From the NCBI GenBank assembly GCA_910586955.1, contig CAJUMM010000071.1, positions 1-14,055 on the forward strand: DNA of 14,055 nucleotides, written 5' to 3'. The notes beneath the pieces are model-generated. The model had not been told where the DNA came from, did no database searches, and worked only from the letters and a program-made list of their open reading frames with translations. This document shows, one piece after another, positions 5,588-12,678 of this stretch. The position numbers and the translations under genes were made by a program. Origin of the DNA: an uncultured Lachnospiraceae bacterium (lineage in GTDB: Bacteria; Bacillota; Clostridia; Lachnospirales; Lachnospiraceae). Position 1 is the stretch's first letter, and the number at the start of each line of letters is the position of its first letter.

Positions 5588-6577
5588 ATGGCAGCCTTTT
5601 CGGAAATCATCGGCCACGAACAGCTTATAGAACATCTGCAGAACGCTATCCGCACGGGAAAGGTTTCTCATGCCTATATTCTGGACGGAGAGGAAGGAGC
5701 GGGAAAGCGGCTTCTGGCCAGGGCTTTTGCCCAGACACTCCAGTGTGAGAAGGGTGGAACGGATGCCTGCGGGGAATGCCGTTCCTGCATACAGGCCGCC
5801 GGAGGGAACCAGCCGGATATTATCCTGGTTTCCCATGAAAAATCTAATTCCATTGGTGTGGACGAGATCCGGGAGCAGCTCTGCCAGGATATCCAGATCC
5901 GTCCTTACAGCAGTCCTTATAAGATTTATCTGGTGGACGAGGCGGAGAAAATGACGGTACAGGCCCAGAATGCCCTCTTGAAAACCATTGAGGAGCCGCC
6001 TTCCTACGGAATTATTTTGCTGTTGACGGCCAATTCCCAGGGATTTCTGCCTACAATTTTGTCCCGGTGCGTGACTTTGAAGCTGCGTCCTGTCAGTGAC
6101 GCCCAGGTTCGCCGGTACCTGATGGAAGAACTGCATCTTCCCGATTACCAGGCGGATATCTGTGCTGCCTTTGCCAGGGGAAACATCGGAAAGGCAAAGA
6201 GGCTGGCCCAGTCGGAGCATTTCGGAGAATTGAAGGATCATGCCCTTCACCTGGTCCGCCACATAGGGGATATGGAGATCTACGAGATTACGGATGCCAT
6301 ACGCCGGGTGACGGATTACAAAGCGGATATTGGTGATTACCTGGATCTTCTGGTACTCTGGTACCGGGATGTCCTGCTGTTTAAAGCTACGCGCCAGGTA
6401 GATACCCTGGTGTTTGCGGAGGAGATTAATTATATCAGCGCTCAGGCGTCAAAGAGCTCTTATGAGGGCCTGGAGCGGATTATAGAAGCGTTGGACAAGG
6501 CAAAGGTGCGTCTGAGGGCGAATGTGAATTTCGAGCTGGCTATGGAGCTGCTTTTGCTGACTATAAAGGAGAATTGA
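5588..6577 (+). CDS. holB: DNA polymerase III delta-prime subunit (clamp loader)
   Basis: 329 residues, AAA+ clamp-loader family. It has IIGHEQLIEHL at the N-terminus, P-loop GEEGAGKR (34-41), a zinc module with Cys 53, 61, 64 and 67 (CGECRSC), the Walker-B region VDEAEKM (116-122), and the SRC motif at 159-161 that supplies the arginine finger to the neighbouring subunit. A C-terminal helical collar domain follows. With DnaX and HolA it loads the sliding clamp at the fork. The P-loop is less degenerate than in E. coli delta-prime, so nucleotide binding is possible. The start is ATG 5588, 10 bases after AAGGAGG (5571-5577); the frame is open upstream to 5408, but that part overlaps the structured RNA and is not likely to be coding. 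The gene ends one base before ricT. Confidence 0.95.
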   Translation: MAAFSEIIGHEQLIEHLQNAIRTGKVSHAYILDGEEGAGKRLLARAFAQTLQCEKGGTDACGECRSCIQAAGGNQPDIILVSHEKSNSIGVDEIREQLCQDIQIRPYSSPYKIYLVDEAEKMTVQAQNALLKTIEEPPSYGIILLLTANSQGFLPTILSRCVTLKLRPVSDAQVRRYLMEELHLPDYQADICAAFARGNIGKAKRLAQSEHFGELKDHALHLVRHIGDMEIYEITDAIRRVTDYKADIGDYLDLLVLWYRDVLLFKATRQVDTLVFAEEINYISAQASKSSYEGLERIIEALDKAKVRLRANVNFELAMELLLLTIKEN

Positions 6578-6578
6578 A

Positions 6579-7490
6579 ATGGAAAAAGTTATCGGCGTCA
6601 GATTTCGGAATGCGGGGAAAATATATTATTTTTCTCCCGGAAAATTATATATTCCTAAGGGAAAGCATGTGATTGTGGAGACTGCCAGAGGCGTGGAGTA
6701 CGGGTATGTGGTAGTGGGGACAAAGGAAGTGGAGGAAAAACGGATTATCCAGCCCTTGAAACCGGTACTGCGGGTTGCCACTGCCGAGGATGACGCAAGG
6801 GAGGCGGGCAACCGGGAGAAGGAAAAAGAGGCCTTCCGGATCTGCCTGGAGAAGATCAAAAAGCATAAGCTGGAGATGAAGCTGATTCAGGCGGAATATA
6901 CCTTTGACAACAATAAAGTGCTTTTTTATTTTACTGCGGACGGAAGAATCGATTTCCGTGAGCTGGTCAAGGATCTGGCCTCCGTGTTTAAGACCCGGAT
7001 TGAGCTGCGGCAGATCGGTGTCCGGGATGAGACGAAAATCATAGGCGGTATCGGAATCTGCGGGAGAAGCCTGTGCTGTCATACCCATCTGTCGGAGTTT
7101 ATTCCGGTTTCTATTAAGATGGCAAAGGAGCAGAATCTTTCCCTGAATCCCACAAAGATTTCCGGTGTCTGCGGAAGGCTTATGTGCTGCCTGAAGCATG
7201 AACAGGAAACCTATGAGGAGCTGAATAGCCACCTTCCCAATCCGGGGGATCACGTAACTACGGGGGATGGTCTCAAAGGAGAGGTGCAGAGCGTCAATGT
7301 TCTCCGGCAGAAGGTGAAGGTGATTGTGACCCTGGAGGGAGACGAGAAAGAGATCCGGGAATACAAGGTGGAAGAACTGAAGTTCCGGCCCAGAAGGAAG
7401 AAAGAAAAGGGAGATATTCCGGACAAGGAACTGAAGAAGCTGGAGGCTTTGGAGCGAAGGGAAGGAAAGTCCAAGTTAGATGACAATTAA
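6579..7490 (+). CDS. ricT: RicT/YaaT-type PSP1-domain protein
   Basis: 303 residues. The N-terminal part carries the PSP1 beta-rich domain (VIGVRFRNAGKIYYF; KGKHVIVETARGVEYGYV). The central part has two CGRxxCC motifs, C161/C166/C167 in ICGRSLCCH and C198/C203/C204 in VCGRLMCCL, typical of YaaT/RicT. A lysine- and glutamate-rich tail follows. In B. subtilis, RicT forms with RicA and RicF an iron-sulfur complex that promotes RNase Y-dependent mRNA maturation and affects sporulation and competence; the cysteines here agree with such cluster binding. The start ATG lies 1 base after the holB stop, with AAAGGAG inside the end of holB, so the genes are translationally coupled. The last 11 bases overlap the next gene. 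The holB-yaaT order is conserved in Firmicutes. Confidence 0.94.
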   Translation: MEKVIGVRFRNAGKIYYFSPGKLYIPKGKHVIVETARGVEYGYVVVGTKEVEEKRIIQPLKPVLRVATAEDDAREAGNREKEKEAFRICLEKIKKHKLEMKLIQAEYTFDNNKVLFYFTADGRIDFRELVKDLASVFKTRIELRQIGVRDETKIIGGIGICGRSLCCHTHLSEFIPVSIKMAKEQNLSLNPTKISGVCGRLMCCLKHEQETYEELNSHLPNPGDHVTTGDGLKGEVQSVNVLRQKVKVIVTLEGDEKEIREYKVEELKFRPRRKKEKGDIPDKELKKLEALERREGKSKLDDN

Positions 7491-8217
7491 ACTGAAAGAC
7501 GGGGAACGGCTGGATGAACTGCACAGAAACGGATACCGGATTATCCAGAATTCCCGGAAATTTTGTTTTGGAATGGATGCGGTGCTTCTGTCGGGCTTTG
7601 CCAGGGTAAAAGCCGGGGAACGGGTGCTGGATCTTGGGACGGGAACGGGGATTATCCCCATCCTGCTTAGGGGCAAAACACCGGGACGGGATTTTACCGG
7701 TCTGGAAATCCAGGAGGAAAGCGCAGACATGGCACGGCGCAGCATTGCGTACAATCATCTGGAGGATTCGGTTTCCATCGTGACAGGGGATATCAGGGAA
7801 GCGGCGGCTCTTTTTCGGGCTGCTTCTTTTGATGTGGTGACAAGCAACCCGCCCTATATGACGGACAGCCACGGGCTTGTGAATCCGGATCTGCCCAAAG
7901 CCATTGCCCGTCACGAGCTTCTCTGTTCCCTGGAGGATGTGGTGCAGGCGGCGGCGGGGGTTCTCCGTCCCGGCGGGCGGTTTTATCTGGTACACCGGCC
8001 TTTCCGCCTGGCAGAGATTATGACGGTGCTGGTCCGCTGCCGCCTGGAGCCCAAGAGAATGCGCCTGGTCTATCCCTTTGTGGATAAAGAACCGAATATG
8101 GTACTTCTGGAAGCCGTTCTGGGCGGGCGTTCCCGCATTACGGTGGAGAAGCCGCTGATCGTGTACCGGGAACCGGACGTTTATACAGATGAGATTTATG
8201 AGATTTACGGATATTGA
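7480..8217 (+). CDS. YabB/TrmN6-type tRNA (adenine-N6) methyltransferase
   Basis: 245 residues, Rossmann-fold SAM-dependent methyltransferase. Motif I is VLDLGTGTG (49-57), and the catalytic NPPY (123-126) typical of N6-adenine methylases is present in TSNPPYM. The N-terminal QNSRKFCFGMDAVLL segment is characteristic of the tRNA1(Val) A37 N6-methyltransferase family (E. coli TrmN6/YfiC, B. subtilis YabB). By family it should methylate A37 of a tRNA next to the anticodon; the exact tRNA is inferred. The ATG overlaps the ricT tail by 11 bases, with GAAGGAAAG as a moderate SD ~12 bases upstream. The next gene begins 34 bases after its stop. Confidence 0.9.
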   Translation: MTIKLKDGERLDELHRNGYRIIQNSRKFCFGMDAVLLSGFARVKAGERVLDLGTGTGIIPILLRGKTPGRDFTGLEIQEESADMARRSIAYNHLEDSVSIVTGDIREAAALFRAASFDVVTSNPPYMTDSHGLVNPDLPKAIARHELLCSLEDVVQAAAGVLRPGGRFYLVHRPFRLAEIMTVLVRCRLEPKRMRLVYPFVDKEPNMVLLEAVLGGRSRITVEKPLIVYREPDVYTDEIYEIYGY

Positions 8218-8251
8218 AACTTTGGGGATCCGCGGTTTGGGAGGAATAGGG

Positions 8252-9430
8252 ATGAGACAAAAGAGAGGATGGCTTGCCGGTTTTAGTCTGCTGCTGTGCC
8301 TGTCCGGCTGCGGGGAAGGGCAGAATGCAGTCGTTCCCGCTTTCCGGTATGTACAGGAAGAGGAACTGGCAGAAATCCCGGAGGAGGAACCACAGCCGGA
8401 GGCAAAGGCTGAACCGGCGGAACCTGTTAAGGGCATTTATGTCACAGGTCCCATTGCAGGACATGAGCGTATGGGCCAGCTGGAGGAACTTGCGGCATCC
8501 AGTGAGCTAAACGCTATGGTGATCGATATCAAAAACGACGAGGGGATTGTCACTTATCTTATGGAGCAGCCCATGGTGGAGGAACTGGAAGCCGGCGTGG
8601 GCTATATCCCGGATTTACCGGAGCTGGTAAAGCGCCTGAAGGACCAGGATATTTACTTGATTGCCAGGATTGTAGCTTTTAAAGATCCCCTGCTGGCACA
8701 GAAGCGGCCGCAGTGGTGTGTCCACCGGAAAGACGGCAGCGTATTTCTGGACGGAAACGGCCTTGCCTGGGTGAATCCCTACTGCAGGGAAGTATGGGAA
8801 TATTTGCTGGATCTGGCCAAGGCGGCGGCAGAGGCGGGATTTGACGAGATTCAGTTTGACTATATCCGTTTTCCTACGGAGATACGGGAGGAGGAAGTGG
8901 ATTATGGGGAGGAGTCCCTGGAGAAATCCAAGACGGATATTATTTCGGAGTTTACGGCCTATGCCTACGAAACCCTGTCGCCCTTAGGCGTGCAGGTGTC
9001 GGCGGATGTGTTTGGGACGATTATAGACAATGAATACGATGCGGCCCTTGTGGGACAGGATTACCGGACTATGGCTATGAATCTGGATTATATTTGTCCC
9101 ATGGTCTATCCCTCCCATTACCGGGACGGGGTTTACGGGGTGGAACATCCGGATCTGCAGCCTTATGAGACGGTGCTGGCGGCCCTTAAAGCTTCGGAAG
9201 AAGTGCTTTCCGGGATCCCGGAAGGAGAGCACCGGGCCCAGGTCCGGGCCTGGCTGCAGGATTTTACCGCATCCTGGGTAACGCCCCATCAGAGTTACGG
9301 GCCAGAGCAGATACGGGGACAGATACAGGCGGTTTATGACAGCGGCTCCAGGGAGTGGCTTCTCTGGAATGCAAAATGTTCTTATACGGAGGATGGGCTT
9401 TTGGAAGCGGAAGACCGGAGTGAGGAGTAG
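8252..9430 (+). CDS. Lipoprotein with putative glycoside hydrolase (DUF4015/GHL-type) TIM barrel
   Basis: 392 residues. The start is ATG 8252, 6 bases after GGGAGGA; the frame stays open upstream to 8189, but that would overlap the methyltransferase and bury the signal peptide. The N-terminus is a lipoprotein signal: MRQKR, a hydrophobic core, and lipobox LSGC with Cys20 as the lipidated residue. A Pro/Glu-rich spacer (~35-60) then leads to a barrel domain starting at VKGIYVTGP. The motifs fit the putative glycosidase family PF13200 (DUF4015): NAMVIDIKNDEG, IARIVAFKDP, the likely catalytic strand DEIQFDYIRFP (198-208), and PMVYPSHY. The protein should sit on the outer face of the membrane and act on a polysaccharide or on peptidoglycan; the substrate is unknown. 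It is inserted between yabB and rsmI, where B. subtilis has only the small yazA, and it runs to within 4 bases of rsmI. Confidence 0.85.
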   Translation: MRQKRGWLAGFSLLLCLSGCGEGQNAVVPAFRYVQEEELAEIPEEEPQPEAKAEPAEPVKGIYVTGPIAGHERMGQLEELAASSELNAMVIDIKNDEGIVTYLMEQPMVEELEAGVGYIPDLPELVKRLKDQDIYLIARIVAFKDPLLAQKRPQWCVHRKDGSVFLDGNGLAWVNPYCREVWEYLLDLAKAAAEAGFDEIQFDYIRFPTEIREEEVDYGEESLEKSKTDIISEFTAYAYETLSPLGVQVSADVFGTIIDNEYDAALVGQDYRTMAMNLDYICPMVYPSHYRDGVYGVEHPDLQPYETVLAALKASEEVLSGIPEGEHRAQVRAWLQDFTASWVTPHQSYGPEQIRGQIQAVYDSGSREWLLWNAKCSYTEDGLLEAEDRSEE

Positions 9431-9434
9431 TTTT

Positions 9435-10286
9435 ATGGAGGGAAAATTATATTTGTGTGCAACCCCTATCGGAAACCTGGAAGATATAACGCTGCGGGTG
9501 CTCCGTGTGCTGAAAGAAGCGGATTTGATTGCGGCGGAAGACACCCGCAACAGCATCAAGCTGCTGAATCATTTTGAAATCCATACACCCATGACCAGCT
9601 ACCACGAATACAACAAGTACGACAAGGCCCGGGAACTGGTGCAGGCAATGGGGAAAGGAAAACAGGTAGCACTGATTACGGACGCCGGGACACCGGGGAT
9701 ATCCGATCCCGGAGAAGAGCTGGTGCGGCTCTGCTGGGAGGAAGGGATTGAGGTCACGTCTTTGCCGGGGCCCTCCGCCTGCATTACGGCTTTGACGCTG
9801 TCGGGGCTTTCGACCCGCCGCTTTGCCTTCGAGGCCTTTCTGCCTGGGGATAAAAAGGAAAGGCAGGAGATTTTGAGAGAGCTGGCCGTGGAAACCAGGA
9901 CTTTGATTCTCTACGAAGCCCCTCACCGGCTGGTAAAAACCCTGGAGGAGCTTTATGCGGCACTGGGAAACCGGAGAATGACCCTCTGCCGGGAGCTGAC
10001 GAAGAAGCATGAGACTGTCTTCCGGACGGATTTGGAGCAGGCGCTGGCGCACTACAGGACAGAGGAACCCAGAGGGGAGTGCGTTCTGGTTATTGAGGGA
10101 AGGAAGCAGGAAGACCTTCTTAAGGAACGGCAGGAGAGCTGGGCTGCCTTTACACTGGAAGAACATCTGCGGATTTATGAAGAACAGGGAGAATCCCGGA
10201 AAGAGGCCATGCGCCTGGTGGCAAAAGACCGGGGATGCTCCCGGCGGGAGATATACCAGGCTTTGCTGGAAAATAAAAACCGGTAA
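9435..10286 (+). CDS. rsmI: 16S rRNA (cytidine-1402 2'-O)-methyltransferase
   Basis: 283 residues, tetrapyrrole-methylase fold. It carries the RsmI signatures LYLCATPIGNLEDIT (5-19), AAEDTRN (33-39), LITDAGTPGISDPG (80-93) and the PGPSA loop. RsmI adds the 2'-O-methyl to C1402 in the 30S decoding centre. The C-terminal region (ESRKEAMRLVAKDRGCSRREIYQ) is the small helix-turn-helix-like domain often present. The start is ATG 9435, with TGAGGAG (9421-9427) 7 bases upstream inside the end of the previous gene. The frame is open further upstream, but the SD and family length support this start. It is the last gene of the holB operon; a terminator hairpin overlaps its stop codon. Confidence 0.95.
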   Translation: MEGKLYLCATPIGNLEDITLRVLRVLKEADLIAAEDTRNSIKLLNHFEIHTPMTSYHEYNKYDKARELVQAMGKGKQVALITDAGTPGISDPGEELVRLCWEEGIEVTSLPGPSACITALTLSGLSTRRFAFEAFLPGDKKERQEILRELAVETRTLILYEAPHRLVKTLEELYAALGNRRMTLCRELTKKHETVFRTDLEQALAHYRTEEPRGECVLVIEGRKQEDLLKERQESWAAFTLEEHLRIYEEQGESRKEAMRLVAKDRGCSRREIYQALLENKNR

Positions 10287-10308
10287 CCATTTTATGGCTG
10301 CCGGTTTT
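10276..10308. terminator. Two-way terminator between rsmI and abrB
   Basis: AAAACCGG (10276-10283) pairs with CCGGTTTT (10301-10308), with an inner CCAT/ATGG pairing (10287-10290 with 10294-10297). On the minus strand it is followed by TTTTTATTTT, a strong U tract suited to abrB. On the plus strand the tract is only TTTT, and the stem overlaps the rsmI stop codon. It probably serves both convergent genes. Confidence 0.75.
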
Positions 10309-10362
10309 AGGCTTTCGTATGCGGAAACCCTGCCGGTGGCAGAGATTTCGTGATATGGATAT

Positions 10363-10617
10363 TTATATCAGATTTGCGCGTTTGGCCAATTCCTCAATCG
10401 ATTTTTTGGAAACCATCTTACCGTGGAATTCAATAAGATCTTCGCGTTCTCCAGTGAAAATATCCGTAGGTGCATACTTTTTCAAAATAATTTTGTCATC
10501 TTCAACATAGATCTCGAGAGAATCGCGTTCTTCAATGTTAAATACTTTACGTAATTCCATTGGAAGCGTGATACGTCCCAGCTCATCCAGTCTTCTGACT
10601 ACTCCGGTGTTCTTCAT
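10363..10617 (-). CDS. abrB: AbrB/SpoVT-family transition-state regulator
   Basis: 84 residues. The N-terminal ~50 residues form the swapped-hairpin AbrB DNA-binding domain (VVRRLDELGRITLPMELRKVF, then DSLEIYVEDDKIILKKY), followed by a short dimerisation region ending in AKRANLI. AbrB proteins are dimeric or tetrameric repressors that hold back stationary-phase and sporulation genes during growth. The start is chosen at the ATG 7 bases after AAAGGAGG (complement of the stretch at about 10621-10632). In B. subtilis abrB also lies next to rsmI (yabC) and points toward it, as here. The gene is visibly richer in A and T than its neighbours. Sites nearby that it might bind cannot be recognised by eye because AbrB lacks a clear consensus. 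Confidence 0.95.
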   Translation of the reverse strand: MKNTGVVRRLDELGRITLPMELRKVFNIEERDSLEIYVEDDKIILKKYAPTDIFTGEREDLIEFHGKMVSKKSIEELAKRANLI

Positions 10618-10658
10618 AGCTTCTCCTCCTTTTTCGATGGTAACACTTGATGATTGTT

Positions 10659-10687
10659 AGTATATCAAAAATTTAACAAGATTCCAA
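10659..10687 (-). promoter_or_regulatory. Sigma-A promoter of abrB
   Basis: Reading the minus strand: -35 TTGGAA (complement of 10682-10687), a 17-base spacer, and -10 TATACT (complement of 10659-10664). The start site would be near 10652, about 35 bases before the abrB start codon. The rest of the spacer to 10785 shows nothing I can name. Confidence 0.75.
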
Positions 10688-10785
10688 TAGAAATTTGAAA
10701 AACCTATCTTAATAATTTATTAAAAGGCGGATTGTAGGAAAACTATGGAAAAAAAGGAAAATAGTGCAAAAAATAAACAGACAAC

Positions 10786-11262
10786 TTAGCAGAAAACCAG
10801 GATCCTGTGAGGTGTTGTCTGGGGAGGAATGCTCCGGGTAGTAACGCTGTAATAGACCAGGAGCAGATTTCCGCCGGGATTGCAGGTAAACCGCTGCCCG
10901 TTGGCAGAGGTGACGGAAGTGGCCGGGCCCGGGTTCAGCTTCAGGGAACCGTCTTCTGCCAGGAGATTTTCGTCAAAGTATTTCAGAACGGCCGTCTCAT
11001 TGCGGGACAATACGGTGACGGCTTCCGCCCGGTAACGGGGAGGAAAAATTAAGGGGACCGGAAGATCTGCGTCGTAGAAAGCAGCGGCCCGCATGCCCCG
11101 CCGGAGCTGGAGATTGTTGGCGACGTAGGTATCTTTAGAAATGGTAAATGTGACAATTCCCTCATTTGCCGTAAGGGTGAGAAGCTGGTCACAGCAGGAG
11201 GGAGACAGAGGCGTAATATTCGTTATGGTTCCCGTGACGGGAGTATAGGTTGAATGTGCCAT
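10786..11262 (-). CDS. Conserved-looking hypothetical protein (158 aa), beta-rich
   Basis: I do not recognise a family. The start is ATG at 11262, with GGAAAGG 5 bases upstream; an in-frame extension to 11454 exists but overlaps the divergent spmA. The protein has no signal peptide or membrane span. The N-terminal ~85 residues read like alternating beta strands: TPVTGTITNITPL, LLTLTANEGIVTFTISKDTYV, LRRGMRAAAFYDA, PLIFPPRYRAEAVTVLS. This pattern resembles a small barrel such as an OB fold (inference only). The C-terminal part has a Thr/Ser/Pro-rich segment and FTCNPGGNLLLVYYSVTTRS, which reads like another strand pair. Cysteines are clustered (SCCDQ) or isolated (FTCNPG, terminal FC). It is divergent from spmA and carries a CATA-type -10 motif upstream, so a sporulation role is possible but not shown. 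No terminator hairpin follows its stop. Confidence 0.75.
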   Translation of the reverse strand: MAHSTYTPVTGTITNITPLSPSCCDQLLTLTANEGIVTFTISKDTYVANNLQLRRGMRAAAFYDADLPVPLIFPPRYRAEAVTVLSRNETAVLKYFDENLLAEDGSLKLNPGPATSVTSANGQRFTCNPGGNLLLVYYSVTTRSIPPQTTPHRILVFC

Positions 11263-11305
11263 AAAACCTTTCCGCAGTTGGTAAACATAGAACTGCTTTT
11301 TTCTA

Positions 11306-11331
11306 TAGTCTATGAAAGGGAAGGGAAAAGT
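11306..11331 (-). promoter_or_regulatory. Candidate sporulation (sigma-K/E-like) promoter for the 158-aa gene
   Basis: On the minus strand CATAGACTA (complement of 11306-11314) fits the mother-cell sigma -10 CATAnnnTA. An AC dinucleotide (11331-11330) lies 15 bases upstream, close to the sigma-K -35 AC at 16-17 bases. The start site would fall ~38 bases before the gene. Such short motifs also occur by chance. Confidence 0.3.
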
Positions 11332-11334
11332 GAA

Positions 11335-11363
11335 ACATAGGACACAGGTTTCTTCCATATATT
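11335..11363 (+). promoter_or_regulatory. Candidate sigma-E-like promoter for spmA
   Basis: ACATAGG (11335-11341), a 14-base spacer, and CATATATT (11356-11363). The -10 matches the sigma-E CATACAnT at 7 of 8 positions; the -35 keeps the ATA core. The spacing agrees with sigma-E. The start near 11370 leaves a short leader holding the GAAGGAAG SD. In B. subtilis spmA and spmB are in the sigma-E-controlled dacB operon. Confidence 0.4.
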
Positions 11364-11387
11364 GATTACAGAAGGAAGAAAAGAAAA

Positions 11388-12041
11388 GTGGTGGAGCAGA
11401 TGCTGAATTATCTATGGGGGGCAATGCTGCTGATTGGCGTGGTGTACGGTGCACTGCAGGGCCGGCTGCCGGAGGTTACGGCTGCCGCCCTGGATTCTGC
11501 CAAGGAGGCGGTGGCCCTCTGTATTACTATGACGGGGGTAATGTCCCTGTGGGTGGGTCTTATGGAAATTGCCCAGCAGAGCGGGATTATCCGCCAGGCC
11601 ACGAGAAGGATCCAGCCTTTCGTGAACTTTATGTTTCCGGGGATTCCCAAAGGGCATAAGGCCAGGGAGTATATTTCTACCAATATCATTGCCAATATCT
11701 TCGGGCTGGGCTGGGCGGCCACCCCGGCGGGGCTTAAGGCCATGGAGGCTTTGGAGGAGCTGGAGGAGGAGCGCAGAAAAAGCGGCGGGCAGCAGGGGCT
11801 CTCCAGGGGAAGGGCAGGAGCTGCGGTCCCCCGGGGAACTGCCAGCAATGAGATGTGTACCTTTTTGATTGTCAATATCTCTTCCCTGCAGCTGATACCG
11901 GTAAATGTCATTGCTTACCGGAGCCAGTATGGCAGCGTAAATCCGGCGGCGATTGTGGGTCCGGCGATTGTGGCTACGGCGGTGAGTACGGCGGCGGCGG
12001 TGATCTACTGCAAGGTGAAGGACAGGAGGCGGAGCACCTAA
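11388..12041 (+). CDS. spmA: Spore maturation protein A
   Basis: 217 residues from GTG 11388 (AAGGAAG ~9 bases upstream). ATG 11400, giving MLNYLWGAMLLIG, is an equally likely start, four codons shorter. It is an integral membrane protein of the nucleoside-recognition/gate family. Hydrophobic segments include WGAMLLIGVVYGAL, ALCITMTGVMSLWVGLMEI, IIANIFGLGWAATPAGLKAME (family signature), TFLIVNISSLQLIPVNVIAY and a last span before KVKDRRRST. SpmA acts with SpmB in dehydrating the spore core, which underlies heat resistance. Compared with B. subtilis SpmA there is an extra Arg/Gly-rich stretch of roughly 15 residues (GGQQGLSRGRAG) after the AMEALEELEEE helix. T-rich sequence (CTCTTTTTT) just past the stop could attenuate transcription, but I see only a poor hairpin there. 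Confidence 0.93.
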   Translation: MVEQMLNYLWGAMLLIGVVYGALQGRLPEVTAAALDSAKEAVALCITMTGVMSLWVGLMEIAQQSGIIRQATRRIQPFVNFMFPGIPKGHKAREYISTNIIANIFGLGWAATPAGLKAMEALEELEEERRKSGGQQGLSRGRAGAAVPRGTASNEMCTFLIVNISSLQLIPVNVIAYRSQYGSVNPAAIVGPAIVATAVSTAAAVIYCKVKDRRRST

Positions 12042-12069
12042 GGCGTCCCTCTTTTTTGCCGGATTTATG

Positions 12070-12098
12070 AGATATTCCGCCATCTGCCGTCATAGAAT
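12070..12098 (+). promoter_or_regulatory. Candidate sigma-E/K-like promoter before spmB
   Basis: ATATT (12072-12076), a 14-base spacer, and CATAGAAT (12091-12098) followed by A. The -35 core matches sigma-E (ATATT) exactly, and the -10 matches CATACAnT at 7 of 8 positions and the sigma-K form CATAnnnTA fully. The start near 12105 would leave a leader of about 24 bases with the GGCAGG SD. It lies in the 87-base gap between spmA and spmB, genes usually adjacent without such a gap. Confidence 0.45.
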
Positions 12099-12128
12099 AG
12101 AGCAAAAGAGCAGCGGCAGGTTTTGACA

Positions 12129-12665
12129 ATGCAGACGGCAGTACGCATGATACTCTATTTCTCGGATTTGCTTGTTCCCTTTCTTATCTTTTATATTGTG
12201 GCTTATGGGATTCTGTCCCGGCGGCCCGTTTACGACGATTTCGTCCGGGGGGCCAGGGACGGATTCCAGACAGTGGTTCAAATTATGCCTACGCTGATCG
12301 GGCTGATGGTGGCGGTGGGCGTATTGCGGGCCTCGGGATTTCTGGACTTCCTGTCCCGGATTTTATGCCGGGTGACGGAGCTGGTCCATTTTCCGCCGGA
12401 GCTGGTTCCCCTGGCCATTGTACGCATGTTTTCCTCTTCGGCGGCTACAGGGCTTGCACTGGATATTTTTAAAGAATACGGGACGGATTCCTATCTGGGA
12501 CAGGTGGCGTCAATCCTTATGAGCTGTACGGAGACAATTTTTTACACCATGAGCGTATATTTTATGACGGCACGGGTGAAGAAGACCCGCCATACCCTTG
12601 CGGGGGCTTTGCTTGCCACGGCAGCAGGAATTGCAGCCAGCATCGTGCTGGCGGGCGTGATGTAG
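12129..12665 (+). CDS. spmB: Spore maturation protein B
   Basis: 178 residues, which agrees with the B. subtilis SpmB length as I recall it. It is a membrane protein with spans at ILYFSDLLVPFLIFYIVAYG, VVQIMPTLIGLMVAVGVL, the FPPELVPLAIVRMFSSSAATGL loop characteristic of the family, SILMSCTETIFYTMSVYFM, and a C-terminal span ending in GVM. It partners SpmA. The start is ATG 12129, 8 bases after GGCAGG (12115-12120). A TTG at 12123 is in frame but sits too close to that SD. The stop codon TAG overlaps the AGGAGG SD of the next gene, so SpmB and the SleL-like enzyme are co-translated. Confidence 0.94.
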   Translation: MQTAVRMILYFSDLLVPFLIFYIVAYGILSRRPVYDDFVRGARDGFQTVVQIMPTLIGLMVAVGVLRASGFLDFLSRILCRVTELVHFPPELVPLAIVRMFSSSAATGLALDIFKEYGTDSYLGQVASILMSCTETIFYTMSVYFMTARVKKTRHTLAGALLATAAGIAASIVLAGVM

Positions 12666-12678
12666 GAGGATGGCAGAA

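Noticed and set aside
7294..8436. 380-codon minus-strand open frame
   Set aside because: Antisense to ricT and the yabB-type methyltransferase, low-complexity Ser/Pro/His composition, no recognisable motif.
9336..9434. In-frame upstream extension of rsmI
   Set aside because: It lies within the lipoprotein gene; the ATG at 9435 has its own SD and the expected RsmI N-terminus.
10330..10342. Short hairpin CTGCC-GGT-GGCAG downstream of rsmI
   Set aside because: Only 5 bp with no T run; the hairpin at 10276-10308 explains termination better.
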